Source: Jaltomata sinuosa (lineage: Eukaryota; Streptophyta; Magnoliopsida; Solanales; Solanaceae). Taken from it: 64,000 bases of DNA. Shown here piece by piece: positions 36,101 to 46,689 of this stretch (positions are counted from its first letter, which is position 1; each line of letters begins with the position of its first letter). Where the stretch lies: contig QJPP01001741.1 of assembly GCA_003996215.1 (NCBI GenBank), forward strand, positions 310,001-374,000. The letters run 5' to 3'. The position numbers and the translations under genes were made by a program. Under the pieces are notes generated by a model. The model had not been told where the DNA came from. It did not search any database and saw only the letters and a list, made by a program, of their open reading frames with translations.

Positions 36101-36754
36101 GGACTCTTAGGAATGCATCCTGGGTCCCACCAACACAAACGAACCAAACTATTTGACTAAAAACAGCATTTTGGACTCAACAAAAATAACAAAAATCCGA
36201 ACAGAGGTCGATAGCACAAAAATTGGGCCCCACGCCCAAGAACCAACATTAGGCCAAACTTTTCAAAATGAAACCTGATGGCTTAAAATGAGTTTGAAAG
36301 CCTCAGGACCCGAACCAAAGGTCCTCTTAGCCTAAAGTTGACATTCCAGAGTTAACAGTACAGTCAGAATTTCAATTCGAGGCTGTCTTCTCTGAATATT
36401 GATCGAAGTCAAACTTTCAAGTCTAACTTGGCTAGGAACACAAAAACTCACCCAAAACAAAACTGAAAGCTCCTAGAACCCGACCAAGGGTCCACCCAGA
36501 CCAAAATCCATGCTCCAGAGCTAATGGAACTGTCAGAATTTGATTCTGAGTGTGTTTACCAAGAATGTTGATCGAAGTCAACTAATTTCTAAGTTAAAGC
36601 TCTAAAACGGGAAAACAACCATAATGGTCAAATGAATGGCCAGGGAACCAAACCACTGGTCCCAGTAATCCACAAATTACTTAGGGCCACTATAAGAAGG
36701 CTCTAACAATATAAAGAAGGCACAAATACAAAAATAACCGGAAGGGTCATTACA
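33151..36754 (-). repeat. 5' LTR of element C
   Basis: 3604 bp, partner of 5991-9654. Plus-strand start TGTCATGACCCGATTTCTCA, end GGTCATTACA, followed by the imperfect target duplication TCTAG. GC-rich cluster at about 35790-36025. No gene is seen in it. Confidence 0.94.
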
Positions 36755-36998
36755 TCTAGATACACATAATGATGTATCTAACAAGATTAGATACACGGAA
36801 TGATATGTCTTACAAGATTTGATATATGCAATGTTGTATCTAACAAGACTAGATACATAAAAATGATGTATCTTACAAAATTAGATACACAAAATAATTT
36901 ATTTTACAAAATTAGATACACAGAAGGATGTATCTAACAACACTACATACATTAAATGATATATGTAACAAGACAAGATACATAGAATGAAGTATTTA
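36755..36998. repeat. 31-bp minisatellite, block 2 (about eight units)
   Basis: Eight units of 31-32 bp, each starting AGATACA. or close to it and carrying ATGTATCT-like sequence about 14 bp later, with TAACAAGA at the end. The left edge completes the unit cut by C at 5990. The right edge is cut by D at the target duplication ATTTA (36994-36998). Confidence 0.9.
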
Positions 36999-39200
36999 TG
37001 TAATGACTCTTTCTATCATTATGTAACCAAAAATCAGGCTAGAAAACTTCCAGGTTCGGGAGTTGAAAAATTTGGGCTAAGCTAGTATCATACAAAATCT
37101 GAGCAAGGTAAGGTTTAGGCCAATCTGGGAAAGAATTTGGTTAAATGAGAAAGTGTGCGCTAGTTTTTCTATTAGCTAAGGCATTAAGGAGTGAGTAGGA
37201 CTTTTTGAAATTAAATTTGGGTGAGTAAAACTCCTGATATCGAACTTGATATGAAGGGGTTGGTCTGGAACATCAAGGTTTAAAGGTGTATTGTGAAATA
37301 GGTAAAACTGGGAGGATTTTCGAGTTTCTGTCCCATGTCAGTCGCTATAGCGGGTGACATGCTACTAATGTGATGCTACTATAATGAAGAAAATCTCGCA
37401 TCAAAGACAGTCATCCCCGCTATAGCGAGGGACTTCCGCTACGGTGCCATCGCTAAAGTGGGATTTAGCTGCTATAGCGGGATAAGTCACTTTAAATGCA
37501 GAAACTTTCTCAAAAATATTCATTAATTCTCCAAAACATTTTGGGGAAAGGCTGAGGTGACTTTGGCTATTTCCATCAGTTTTTCACCATAATCCTTTGC
37601 TAAGGTAAGTAATTTGTTCACCTAATCTAGTATTTTGATTCTTGTGGCTTAGAATCGATAGTTATGGGCTTGGGGAAGGGTTTAACTCAACCTAGGATGG
37701 ATTTTCTGGTGAAAGAAAGGAATGTGGGGATGGAAAATTTGGGTTTCTTGAACTAGGTTGTTATTTAAGGATTTCTTACCATAATTCATTGGCATAACCA
37801 TGGAATTGATAGTAAATAGGTGAATTTAAGGTGGAAGAACCCTGGGATGGGTGTAATGATTATGAAATTGGCCTAGGATTTGGAATGAAGGTGTAATCCC
37901 AGAATATTTAGGCCATTTGGGTTAATTTTGTGTTTATGTTATTGTTTTTAGACCAAGATCAAACTAGAGTTTCCAGAAATGGGAAAGCTTTGGTCCAGTA
38001 AAGCATTCAGGATTGATTTCAGGTAGGTGATGGTAGAATTGTTTCCTAAATTACATTCTGTATGCATGTTAACTATTTCATTAGTATTGCTTGTACAATA
38101 CATGTTTAGGAAATAAGGGAATGAATGTGAAATGATATCTTATTGTCAATCTCATGCAATAAACTTATCTTAAATACTTGTTAGTCTTACAAGTGTGGTT
38201 GTATTTATTGTGGTTGTGATTGTGTAAAATATGTGATTCTTTGGTTGGCTCAAGTACCATGCCTAGCATAGATTATTGGTTGGCTAGGGTACCACATCTG
38301 GTACGGGATATCTATTGGTTGGCTCAGGTACCACACCTGGTATAGGCTCTAATATGGTTGGCTCGAGTACCACTCCTGCTACATGTTTATTTATTCTTTT
38401 GTGTGTTAGTTCCATGAGTGAACTTGGTTTATTCCTTGTGATATAATTATTATATGTAGGTCCATGAGTTGTCAGGTTAGTGTGTTTAAATGCTGGGATG
38501 GTTTTTGAGTAGATCGGGATTGCATGTTAAACGTCATAGACTATGCCCTAGGAATCCTTGGGTGGTTCGGGTAACTTGAAAGGCATGTTGAACCTTGTAT
38601 GGCTTGTTATTGTGGTTTTTGGACATGTTTCATGTGGTGGTTAAGTCAGGGTTGATTATTGAGAGTCTTGCTTATATTCACCGACTTGGATTGTACATGT
38701 TTGTCCTATTTTACTAAGTTATAGTTATATGTTCATATTTCGTATGTTTGGAGCTGGCTGATGATTCTATCAGTACACTGTTGTTTTAATGTACTGATAC
38801 TGAACTTGCTCTTCTTTTGTTGAGTACAGGGCATATTCCGGCAGCGGCTGCATGACCTCAGTTGTGATACAAACTCTTTCTGAATCTAAGGGTGAGTTGC
38901 TTCTTCCAGGCTACCATGGATTTATCTACTTGTTCTAGTCTATTGTTCGAACTCAGATTCCTTTTGTTTTGGGGTTGCATCCGTGTATTCTAGACTAGTT
39001 AGATGTTTTGGTACACAACTGTAAAGTTCTAGGGATTATTTTTGTAAGCTTTTCTGATGACTATTTTAGATGTGAATCTTGGCTTAATTAATACAAACTA
39101 GTTTTTAGCTGCTTATTTTTGTTAAGTGTTGGCTTGGGTATTTGGTTCTCCCACCAGAGGTTTATTATGGGTGCCACTCACGATAGTTTAGGTCATGACA
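36999..39200 (+). repeat. 5' LTR of D
   Basis: 2202 bp, starting TGTAATGACTC and ending GGTCATGACA, partner of 44396-46589. It holds the CGCTATAGCG cluster at 37335-37490. At about 38220-38380 it holds a local three-fold repeat built on TTGGTTGGCTCAAGTACCA.GCCT. No gene is seen in it. Confidence 0.95.
37335..37490 (+). repeat. CGCTATAGCG quasi-palindrome cluster in the D 5' LTR
   Basis: CGCTATAGCGGG, GCTACTAATG, GCTACTATAATG, CCGCTATAGCGAG, CCGCTACGGTG, TCGCTAAAGTGGG and TGCTATAGCGGG follow one another within 155 bp. They lie immediately upstream of the presumed promoter. The sister LTR has the more decayed equivalent at about 44750-44885. Confidence 0.8.
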
Positions 39201-39418
39201 AAGATAGTATCAAAGATCTAGGTTAATTGACCTCATTGTACCAAAATGGGTCTAGTAGAGTCTTGTGAAATGGTACGAAGATGTCTGTACTTTTCTTTGA
39301 GAGGCTACAGGACTTTAGGAAACTATCTCTTCTTTGTTCCTTCATGCTATAACTTGATTCTAATTGGTATCTGGTGATCTAAATTGGTATCTGACTTCCT
39401 TCATTCTTTTTTCCACAA
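39201..39418 (+). other. Leader and decayed primer-binding site of D
   Basis: Directly after the 5' LTR the sequence AAGATAGTATCAAAGATCTAGG (39201-39222) is a degraded form of AACTTGGTATCAGAGCCTCAGG seen in A3, so a tRNA-Met-type primer site is inferred. The remaining leader to the ATG at 39419 has no visible feature. Confidence 0.75.
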
Positions 39419-40690
39419 ATGGTTAATACTAGACAAAATGGAGCAAGGGCAGCAGCTCCAGCTGTGGGAATGGCAACTCGAGGGCAAGAAAGGGGCAGGG
39501 GAAGAAGGAGAGTGACACCTGCCAGGGATGGATCTCAGGCAGCTACTGAGCAGAGGTCAGTTACCCCTCCCTCACCTCACGATCATGTTAAGGATGCTGA
39601 GGTGGTATACGAGGATGGTGGAGAACTAGAGGTGGTGGCACCGGTTGGAGTTGTAGGCCTACCTCCTATGTCTTCTGAGGTCATTCAGTAGGTGTTGGCA
39701 TTTTTAAGAGAGTTGGCAGGTACTGGAGCCACCCCCACTATGCCAGTGGTTTAGGTTTTTGGTGCTCATCCCATTGTTGCCATAGCTCCAATGATGGATG
39801 AAGCTTTGGGTACTAATGCATTTTTCCATCCGGTACTAGGACCTGTCATGACCAGGAATGAGCATAAGTTGTTGACTAAGTTCTTGAAGCTAAAACCTCA
39901 GTCATTTCATAGTACAGAGAATAAGAATACCTTTGAGTTTATCCTGGATTGTTATGAGAGGTAACATAAGTTGGGTATTGTACAGCAGCATGGGGTGGAG
40001 TTTGTGACTTTTCAGCTGCAGAGTGATGCCAAGTAGTGGTGGAGGGTTCATGTGGAGTGTCATTCATCATCTTTGCCTCCAATGACTTGGGCCAAGTTTC
40101 AAGCCCTGTTTCTAGAAAAATATGTGCCCCGTACTCTCAGGGATCGCAAAAAGGATGAGTTTCTAGCCCTAAAATAGGGCATCATGTCTGTTGCAGCCTA
40201 TGAGGCTAAGTTTTATGGTCTCGCTATGGTACCCAACTATTGGGCACTAAAAAGAGAGGATTCTTCTGTATGTTAAAGGTTTGAATACTGACTTGCAAGT
40301 TTTATATGTCCATATGACTTCGGCAGATAAGAGCTTTAATGAGGTGACTGACTATGTGAAGAAACTAGAAAGAGTTAAGCAAGTTGGGCAGGCTAAAGTG
40401 TTAGCTAAGAAGTCCAAGAGTATGGGTAATTTCAGTGGTTCTTATTCCAGAGGTCCCAGTCAGCAGGTTCATCTGGCTCACCCTATTCAGTTGACCCTTC
40501 CAGCTTTTACAGGTGGTCATTCAGGGGCCATTCAGCAGTCTCCAGCTCCTAGAGGCGAAAAAGGCTTCTTATTCTTCTGCCAGCAGGCCCTCGCATGAGC
40601 GAGGATGTTTTTATTGTGGTGATCTGGGTCATTTTAAGAGGGAATGCCCTCTAAGGCAGTCAGGTATTCAGGTGCATCAATAGACTAAGG
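39419..40690 (+). pseudogene. Element D: gag
   Basis: Start ATG at 39419 (MVNTRQNGARAAAPA), with the basic run RGQERGRGRRRV also seen at the C gag start. It is open for 90 codons, then reaches a TAG where a Gln codon is expected. The capsid core follows with stops (LLTKFLKLKPQSFHS, QLQSDAK then WWRVHVECHSSS, MTWAKFQALFLEKYVPRTL, FLALK then GIMSVAAYEAKFYGL). The frame moves by 40281 to a 105-codon piece (KSFNEVTDYVKKLERV). One knuckle is intact as text, CFYCGDLGHFKREC (40605-40647). Confidence 0.87.
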
Positions 40691-41170
40691 TTGTGGTTCT
40701 AGCAAGTGGAGGTAGCAATGGCAGGGGATGTCCATAGGGTAGGCGAGGTAACAATCAGGGAGGCCATGGTGGTAACAGAGGTAATGGTAACCTGGGGAGA
40801 AGATCAATACAACCAGCTAGAGAGGTTTCTCGGATTGATGATAAAGCCCATTATTACGCCTTCCCAAGCAAGTCTGAGACTGAGGCATCCGATGCTATGA
40901 TAATTGATATTATTCTCGTCTGTGACCGGATGGCTTCTATTTTATTTGATTCAAGTTCCACATATACTTATTTATCTATTAGATTTGCCTTGGGTCTGGA
41001 CTTGATTTGTGATGTTCTTAATTCTCCTATTCATGTTTCTACTCCGATTAGGGGGTATGTGGTAGTGACCCTAAGAAATGCATAGGAAAGAAGGTCATAT
41101 TAACCCCGAAAAAAGTGATAGGTATATCATTTATGCTCTGTTGTGTTTATGGATTTTTAGATTTGGGTAG
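40691..41170 (+). pseudogene. Element D: linker and aspartic protease
   Basis: After a Gly-rich linker the protease starts at 40897, with ILFDSSSTYTYLSIRFA. The active Asp is present, but the Gly of DSG is Ser. The frame breaks near 41085. The second half, LDMLYFDIILGMSWF, is found in the next open piece at 41173. Role when intact: polyprotein cleavage. Confidence 0.83.
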
Positions 41171-41172
41171 AT

Positions 41173-42858
41173 TTGGTCATATTGGATATGTTGTATTTTG
41201 ATATTATATTAGGTATGTCTTGGTTTTCTCCTTATCACACTGTGTTGAACTGTAATTCTAAGACAGTCACTCTAAAAATGTCAGGTATGGATAGACTAGA
41301 GTGGGAGAGTGTGTATAAGCCTAAGCCAGTGAAGATAATATCCTTTGTTCGGGATAGAAAGCTAGTGGGGAAAGGGTGGTCAGCCTTCCTAGCTCATCTT
41401 TGGGATGTTAGTGCGGAGTCCCCTTCTATTGAGTCAGTTTCGGTGGTTTCTAAATTACAGGAGGTATATCCTACGGATATTCCTAGTATGCCTCCGGACA
41501 GAGATATTGAATTCTGTATAGATTTGGAGTCAAGCACTCGCCCAATCTCTATTCCTCCTTATCGCATGGCTCCGGTAGAGTTGAGGGAACTCAAGACTCA
41601 GCTTCAGGAACTCCTAGATAAGGGATTTATTCATCCTAGTGCTTTGCCTTGGAGTACTCTGATCTTGTTTGTTAAGAAGAAGGATGGTAGTACGAGGATG
41701 TGTATAGATTACAGATAATTGAACAATGTTACTATCTGGAATAAGTATCCCTTTCCCCACATAGATGACCTTTTTGACCAGTTGCAGGGTGCTTCCATGT
41801 TTTCTAAAATTAACCTAAGGTCAGGGTATTATCAGCTGAAGATTAGGCTTTCTAGACTCCGTATGGGCATTATGAGTTTTTGGTAATGTTTTTTGGGTTG
41901 ATCAATGCGTTGGCAACCTTTATGAGCTTAATGAATGGGGTTTTCAAGTCATTCTATGATTCGTTCGTGATTGTTTTTATCGATGATATTTTGATTACTC
42001 CAAGAGTAAGGAGGAGCATGCAGAGCATATTCGTATAGTATTAGGAATTCTGAAGGAAAAGAAATTGTATGCAAAATTTTCAAAATGTGAATTTTGGTTA
42101 TCTTTGGTTGCCTTCCTAGGGAATGTGGTCTCAAAAAAAGGGTTGATGATGGATCCCCAGAAGATTGAAGCAGTTAAGATTTGGGTCTAGCCTAGCTTTG
42201 TGATTGAGGTTAGGAGTTTTGTGGGTCTTACTAGCTATTATCACAGATCAGTCAAGAATTTTGCTTCCATTGCTACTCACTTGAAAAGGTTGACCCAGAA
42301 GGAGGTACCATTTGCTTGGTCTGACAAGTGTAAGGAGAGCTTCCAAGAGCTCAAGACACTTCTGACTACAGCTCATATTCTATCATTGTCGGTTGAAGGT
42401 AAGGACTTCATTGTATTTTGTGATGCTTCACATTCAGGTTTGGATGTTGTGTTGATGCAGGACAGTTATGTCATAGCTTATGCTTTGAGCCAATTGAAGC
42501 CTCACGAGAAAAATTACCCGACCCATGATTTGGAGTTGGCAGCGGTGGTATTTGCACTTAAGATCTGGAGACACTATCTCTATGGTGTTAAGTGTGAGGT
42601 GTTCATAGACCATCACAACTTGTAGCATGTGTTTACACAAAAGGATCTGAATCTGAGACAGAGAAGGTGGATAAAGTTGTTGAAAGATTACGACGTGACC
42701 ATTCAGTATCATCCGGGTAAGGCCAATGTGGTGGCAGACGCATTGAGCCGAAAAGCAGTAAGCATGGGTAGTTTGGCTTGTTTTGAGGTGTCCAAGCAAT
42801 CCTTGGCTAGAGAGATTCAGAATCTAGCATCTAGGTTCATGCAGTTGGGAGTTTCATA
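41173..42858 (+). pseudogene. Element D: end of protease, reverse transcriptase and RNase H
   Basis: Open 41173-41718 with the protease end, then RT entry VYPTDIPSMPPDRDIEF, PPYRMAPVELRELK and MCIDYR. This stops at TAA where A3 has the CAA of DYRQLN. Further pieces are FSKINLRSGYYQL, a frameshift, FGLINALATF and an intact FIDDILI (about 41972-41995). A 141-codon piece (42200-42625) carries the RT connection and RNase H with FCDAS, HDLELAAVV and FIDHHNL, all acidic residues present, then a TAG in place of Gln. A 76-codon piece (42629-42859) ends the RNase H with YHPGKANVVADALSR. Confidence 0.9.
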
Positions 42859-43830
42859 AAAGGGTGGAATGTTGTCTAGTATTAAGGTTAAGTCCACATT
42901 TCTGGAGGAAATCAAGGCCAAATAGTTTCAAGAGGTGCAATTGAACAAGCTCCAGAACAAGGTGGTGTCTAGTGAGACTTCAGATGCCACACTTAATACA
43001 TATGGGTTGTTGTGTTTTAGAGGGAGGATATGTGTCCCTTGGGTTGATGACTTGGTTCAGAACATGTTGGCCGAAGCTCATGGTTCATGGTACACAATTT
43101 ATTTGGACATAACCAAACTGTATCGAGACTTGAGGCAACTTTATTGGTGACCTGGGATGGAAAGGGACATAGTTGAATATATGTCCAAGTGTCAAAATTG
43201 TCAGCAGGTGAAGTATGACCACCAAAGGCCTGTATAATTGCTTCAAAGGATGCCCATTCCTGAGTGGAAGTGGGAAAGGATAGCCATGAACTTCGTTATA
43301 AACCCTGGAAAGTATGATTCAATTTGGGTCATCGTGGATAGGCTGACTAAATCAGCCCAATTCATTCTGGTCAGGGTGGATTATAACTTCTAGCAGTTGG
43401 CCAAGATCTATGTTAAGGATATAGTAAGGTTGCATGGGGTACCACTTTCAATCATTTCAGATAGAAGTACATAGTTTACTTCTAAGTTCTGGGGTAAGTT
43501 GCACGAAGAGTTGGGCACCCAGCTCATTTTTAGCACTGCTTTTCATCGTCAGATGGATGGTCAATCGGAGAGGATCATTTAGGTATTGGAGGACATGCTG
43601 AGAGAATGTGTGATTGACTTTGGGGGCCATTAGGATCAGTTATTACTGTTGTATGAATTCTCATACAACAACAGTTATCACTCCAGTATTGACATGGCAC
43701 CATTTGAGGAACTTTATGAAAAGGGATATAGATCGCATATAGGGTGGTTCGAGGCAGGTGATGTGAAGCCTCTAGGAATTAATTTGGTAAAGGAAGCTCA
43801 GGAGAAAGTGAGGGATATCTAGACCAAGTT
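42859..43830 (+). pseudogene. Element D: integrase
   Basis: Contains IYLDITKLYRDLRQLYW (decayed zinc-finger His region) and KCQNCQQVKYDH with both Cys present (about 43190-43225). In the core, the first Asp position reads MNFVI, where others have MDFV. The second Asp is in SIISDRS, and the Glu in DGQSERII is followed by a TAG for Gln, then EDMLRECVIDFG. The later SYNNSYHSSI-like block is at about 43665. There are many stops; no open piece exceeds about 72 codons. Confidence 0.87.
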
Positions 43831-43831
43831 A

Positions 43832-44335
43832 TTGGCAGCTAAGAGCAGGCAAAAGAAGTATGTTGATCGCAAGGTAAGGTACATGTCATTTAAGGCTGGT
43901 GAACAGGTTCTGTTGAAAGTTTCACCGATGAAAGGGGTAATGAGATTTAGCAAGAGGGGTAAGCTTAGCCCTTGGTATATCAGTCTATTTGAGGTTCTCA
44001 ACATTATAGGGCCAGTAGCTTACAAGTTAGCATTGCCGCCAAGTTTGTTAGAGTCCATCCAGTTTTCCATGTATCCGTGTTGAAGAGATACTATGGGGAT
44101 GGGGATTACATCATCAAATGGGATTTGGTCTTACTAGATAAGGACCTTCAGTACGAATAGGAGTTGGTTGCTATTCTTGATCGGGATGTCCAAAAGCTTG
44201 AGGACAAAGGAAATCATATCAGTGAAGGTTAAATGGAAGAATTATCCGGTGGAAGAAGCCACTTGGGAAACCGAGAAGGACATACGAGATAAGTACCCTC
44301 ACTTGTTTGAGGATTCAGGTACTACTCCTTCTTGA
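43832..44335 (+). pseudogene. Element D: integrase C-terminus and chromodomain-like tail
   Basis: Open 43832-44083, with KSRQKKYVDRKVRYMSF, VSPMKGVMRFSKRGKLSP and GPVAYKLALPPSL. After a frame break comes FHVSVLKRYYGDGDYI, then VAILDRDVQKLEDK and the chromodomain-like VKVKWKNYPVEEATWETEK. It continues as DKYPHLFEDSG and stops with TGA at 44333-44335. The tail is of the same type as in A2, C and E. Confidence 0.88.
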
Positions 44336-44395
44336 TTTAGCTTGTTTTTCCTATTTGATCATTTGGGGATGAACAATGGATAAATTGGTATCTAT

Positions 44396-46589
44396 TGTAA
44401 TGACCCTTCATGTTGTTATGGGTGGTATAATCATGTAAGAAATCAGGATAGAAAACTTCCAGGTTAGAGAGTTGAAAAATTTAGGCTAGGCTATTCTCAG
44501 ACAAAATTTGCGCAAGGTGAGGTCTAGGGAAATCTGGGAAAGGATTGGGTGAAATGAGAAGGTGTAAGCTAGTTTTTATATTATCTAAGGTGGTAAGGAG
44601 TCCATAGGACTTTTCAAAAGTAAATTCGAGTGAGTAGAACTCACAATATCAAACTTGACGTGAAGGGGTTGGTCTAGAACATCAAGGTTTAAGGCGTGTT
44701 GCAAAAAGGGAAAAACTAGGAGGATTTCTGGGTTTCTGTCCCATGTCATCCATTATAGAGGGCAACACACTCCTACCATGATGCCACGATAGTGGGAGTC
44801 AAAGTCAGTCAACCTCACTATAGCGAGCAACTTCTGCTATGGCAGCACCGCTATAGCAAGATTGGGCCGCTATAGCAGGATAAGTCTCTATAAATGAAGA
44901 AACTTTCCCAAAAACATTCATTTTAATTCTCAAGAATGTTTTGGGGAAGAGCTGAGGTGACTTTGGGCGATTTCCATCAGTTTTCCACTATAAATCTTTT
45001 GCTAAGGTAAGTAATTTGTTCCCATAATCTAGTACTTTGATTCTTATGGCTTAGAATCGATAGTTACAGGCTTGGGGAAGGGTTTAACTCAATGTAGGAT
45101 GGATTTTCTAGTGAAAAAGGGAAATGTGGAGATGGAAAACCTGGGTTTCTTAAACTAGGTTGTTATTTAAGGATTCCTTATCGTAATGCATTGGCATAAC
45201 CATGGAATTGGTAGTAAATAGGTAAATTTAAGGTGGAAGGACCCTAGGATGGGTGGAATGATTATGAAATTGGCCTGGGGTTCGGGATTAAGGTGTAATC
45301 CGGGAATATTTAGGCCATTTGGGTTAATTTTGTGTTTATGTTATTATTTTTAGACCAAGATCAAGCTAGAGTTTCCAGAAATGGGAAAGCTCTTGTCCAG
45401 TAGCACATTTGGGCTTGATTTGAGGTAGGTTATAGTTGAATTGTTTCCCAAATTACGTTATGGGTGCATATTAACTATTTCATTAGTATTGCCTGTACAA
45501 TATGTGTTTAGGAATAAGGGAATAGATGTGAAATGATATCTTATTATCAATCTCATGCAATGAACTTGTCTGAAATTCTTGTTGGTCTTACAACTGTGAT
45601 TGTATTTATTGTGGTTGTGATTGTGTAATATATGTGATTCTTTGGTTGGCTCAAGTACCATGCCTAGCATGGATTATTGGTTGGCTCGGGTACCACGTCT
45701 GGTACGAGATATCTATCAGTTGTCTCAGGTACCACGCCTGGTATAGGCTCTAATATGGTTGGCTCGAGTACCACGCCTGCTACATGTTTATTTGTTCTTA
45801 TGTGTGTTAGTTCTATGAGTGAACTAGGTTTATTCCTTGTGATATAATTATTATATGTAGGTCCATGAGTTGTCGGGTTAGTGTGTTTAAATGCTAGGAT
45901 AGTTTTTGTGTAGATCGGGATTGCATGTTAAACATCGTAGACTATGCCCTAGGAATCCTTGGCTGGTCTGGGTAACTTATAAGGTATGTTGAACCTTGTA
46001 TGGGTTGTTGTTGTGGTTTTTTGACATGTTTCATGTGGTGGTTAAGTCAAGGTTGATGACTGAGAGTCTTGCTTATATTCACTGACTTGGATTGTACATG
46101 TTTGTCCTATTTTACTAAGTTATAGTTATATGTTCATATTTCATATGTTTAGAGCTGGTTGATGATTCTACCAGTAAAGTGTTGTTTTAGTGTACTGATA
46201 CTTCACTTACTCTTCTTTTGTTAAGTACAGGGCATATTTCAGCGACTGCTGTGTGACCTCAGTTGTGATACAGACGCTTTCTGAATCTAAGGGTGAGCTG
46301 CTTCTTCTAGGCTACCATGGATTCATCTACTTGTTCGGACTCGGATTCCTTATGTTTTGGAGTTGCATCCCTGTATTCTAGACTAGTTAGATATTTTGGT
46401 ACACGACTTTCAGGTTCTATGGAATTATTTCTGCAAGTTTTTGTGACGACTATTTTAGATGTGAATCTTGGCTTAATTAATGAAAACTAGTTTTTAACTA
46501 CTTAGTTTTATTAGGTGTTGTCTTGGGTATTTGGTTCTCCCACCGGGGGTTTAGTGTGGGTGCCACTCGCGGTGGTTTAGGTCGTGATA
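44396..46589 (+). repeat. 3' LTR of D
   Basis: 2194 bp, starting TGTAATGACCC and ending GTCGTGATA (TGACA decayed to TGATA), partner of 36999-39200. The target duplication ATTTA follows at 46590. No gene is seen in it. Confidence 0.95.
44886..44899 (+). promoter_or_regulatory. Probable TATA box in the D 3' LTR
   Basis: CTCTATAAATGAAG lies directly downstream of the CGCTATAGCG cluster. The same place in the 5' LTR (about 37488-37500) reads CACTTTAAATGCAG, so the copy that would drive the element has lost the TATA core. Confidence 0.55.
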
Positions 46590-46596
46590 ATTTATC

Positions 46597-46680
46597 ACAA
46601 CTAGATACACAAAATGATGTATCTTACAAGACAAGATACATAAAATGAAGTATCTAACAAAACAAGCAACTATGATACAT
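46597..46680. repeat. 31-bp minisatellite, block 3 (about two and a half units)
   Basis: CTAGATACACAAAATGATGTATC, then TTACAAGACAAGATACATAAAATG, then AAGTATCTAACAAAAC continue the array broken by D at 36998. The array ends here, just downstream of the transposase gene end. Confidence 0.88.
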
Positions 46681-46689
46681 TCAGGAGAT

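Larger units (their letters stand above)
5991..36754 (-). mobile_element. Chromovirus element C (Ty3/gypsy), interrupted by A2
   Basis: Full-length LTR retrotransposon read on the minus strand, with LTRs of 3664 bp (5991-9654, 3') and 3604 bp (33151-36754, 5'). The primer site is at 33135-33150. Gag, protease, RT, RNase H, integrase and chromodomain remnants run from 32938 down to 9665. Flanks ACTAG (5986-5990) and TCTAG (36755-36759) are a target duplication with one mismatch, and the minisatellite phase is restored when C is removed. A2 (12498-30793) sits in its RT gene. Without A2 the element would be about 12.5 kb. The 3' LTR begins TT instead of TG, and the genes carry many stops, so it is dead. 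Confidence 0.93.
36999..46589 (+). mobile_element. Chromovirus element D, inserted in the minisatellite
   Basis: 9591 bp with LTRs 36999-39200 and 44396-46589 and a perfect target duplication ATTTA (36994-36998 and 46590-46594). Gag-pol on the plus strand runs from 39419 to 44335, ending in a chromodomain-like tail. The LTRs differ more from each other than those of N do, so D looks older, in line with its many stops and frameshifts. The polypurine tract before 44396 is poor. Confidence 0.95.

Noticed and set aside
36755..36998. Possible CRISPR-like array of regularly spaced repeats
   Set aside because: Units are contiguous without unique spacers, diverged, and embedded in a plant transposon. 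This is a minisatellite.
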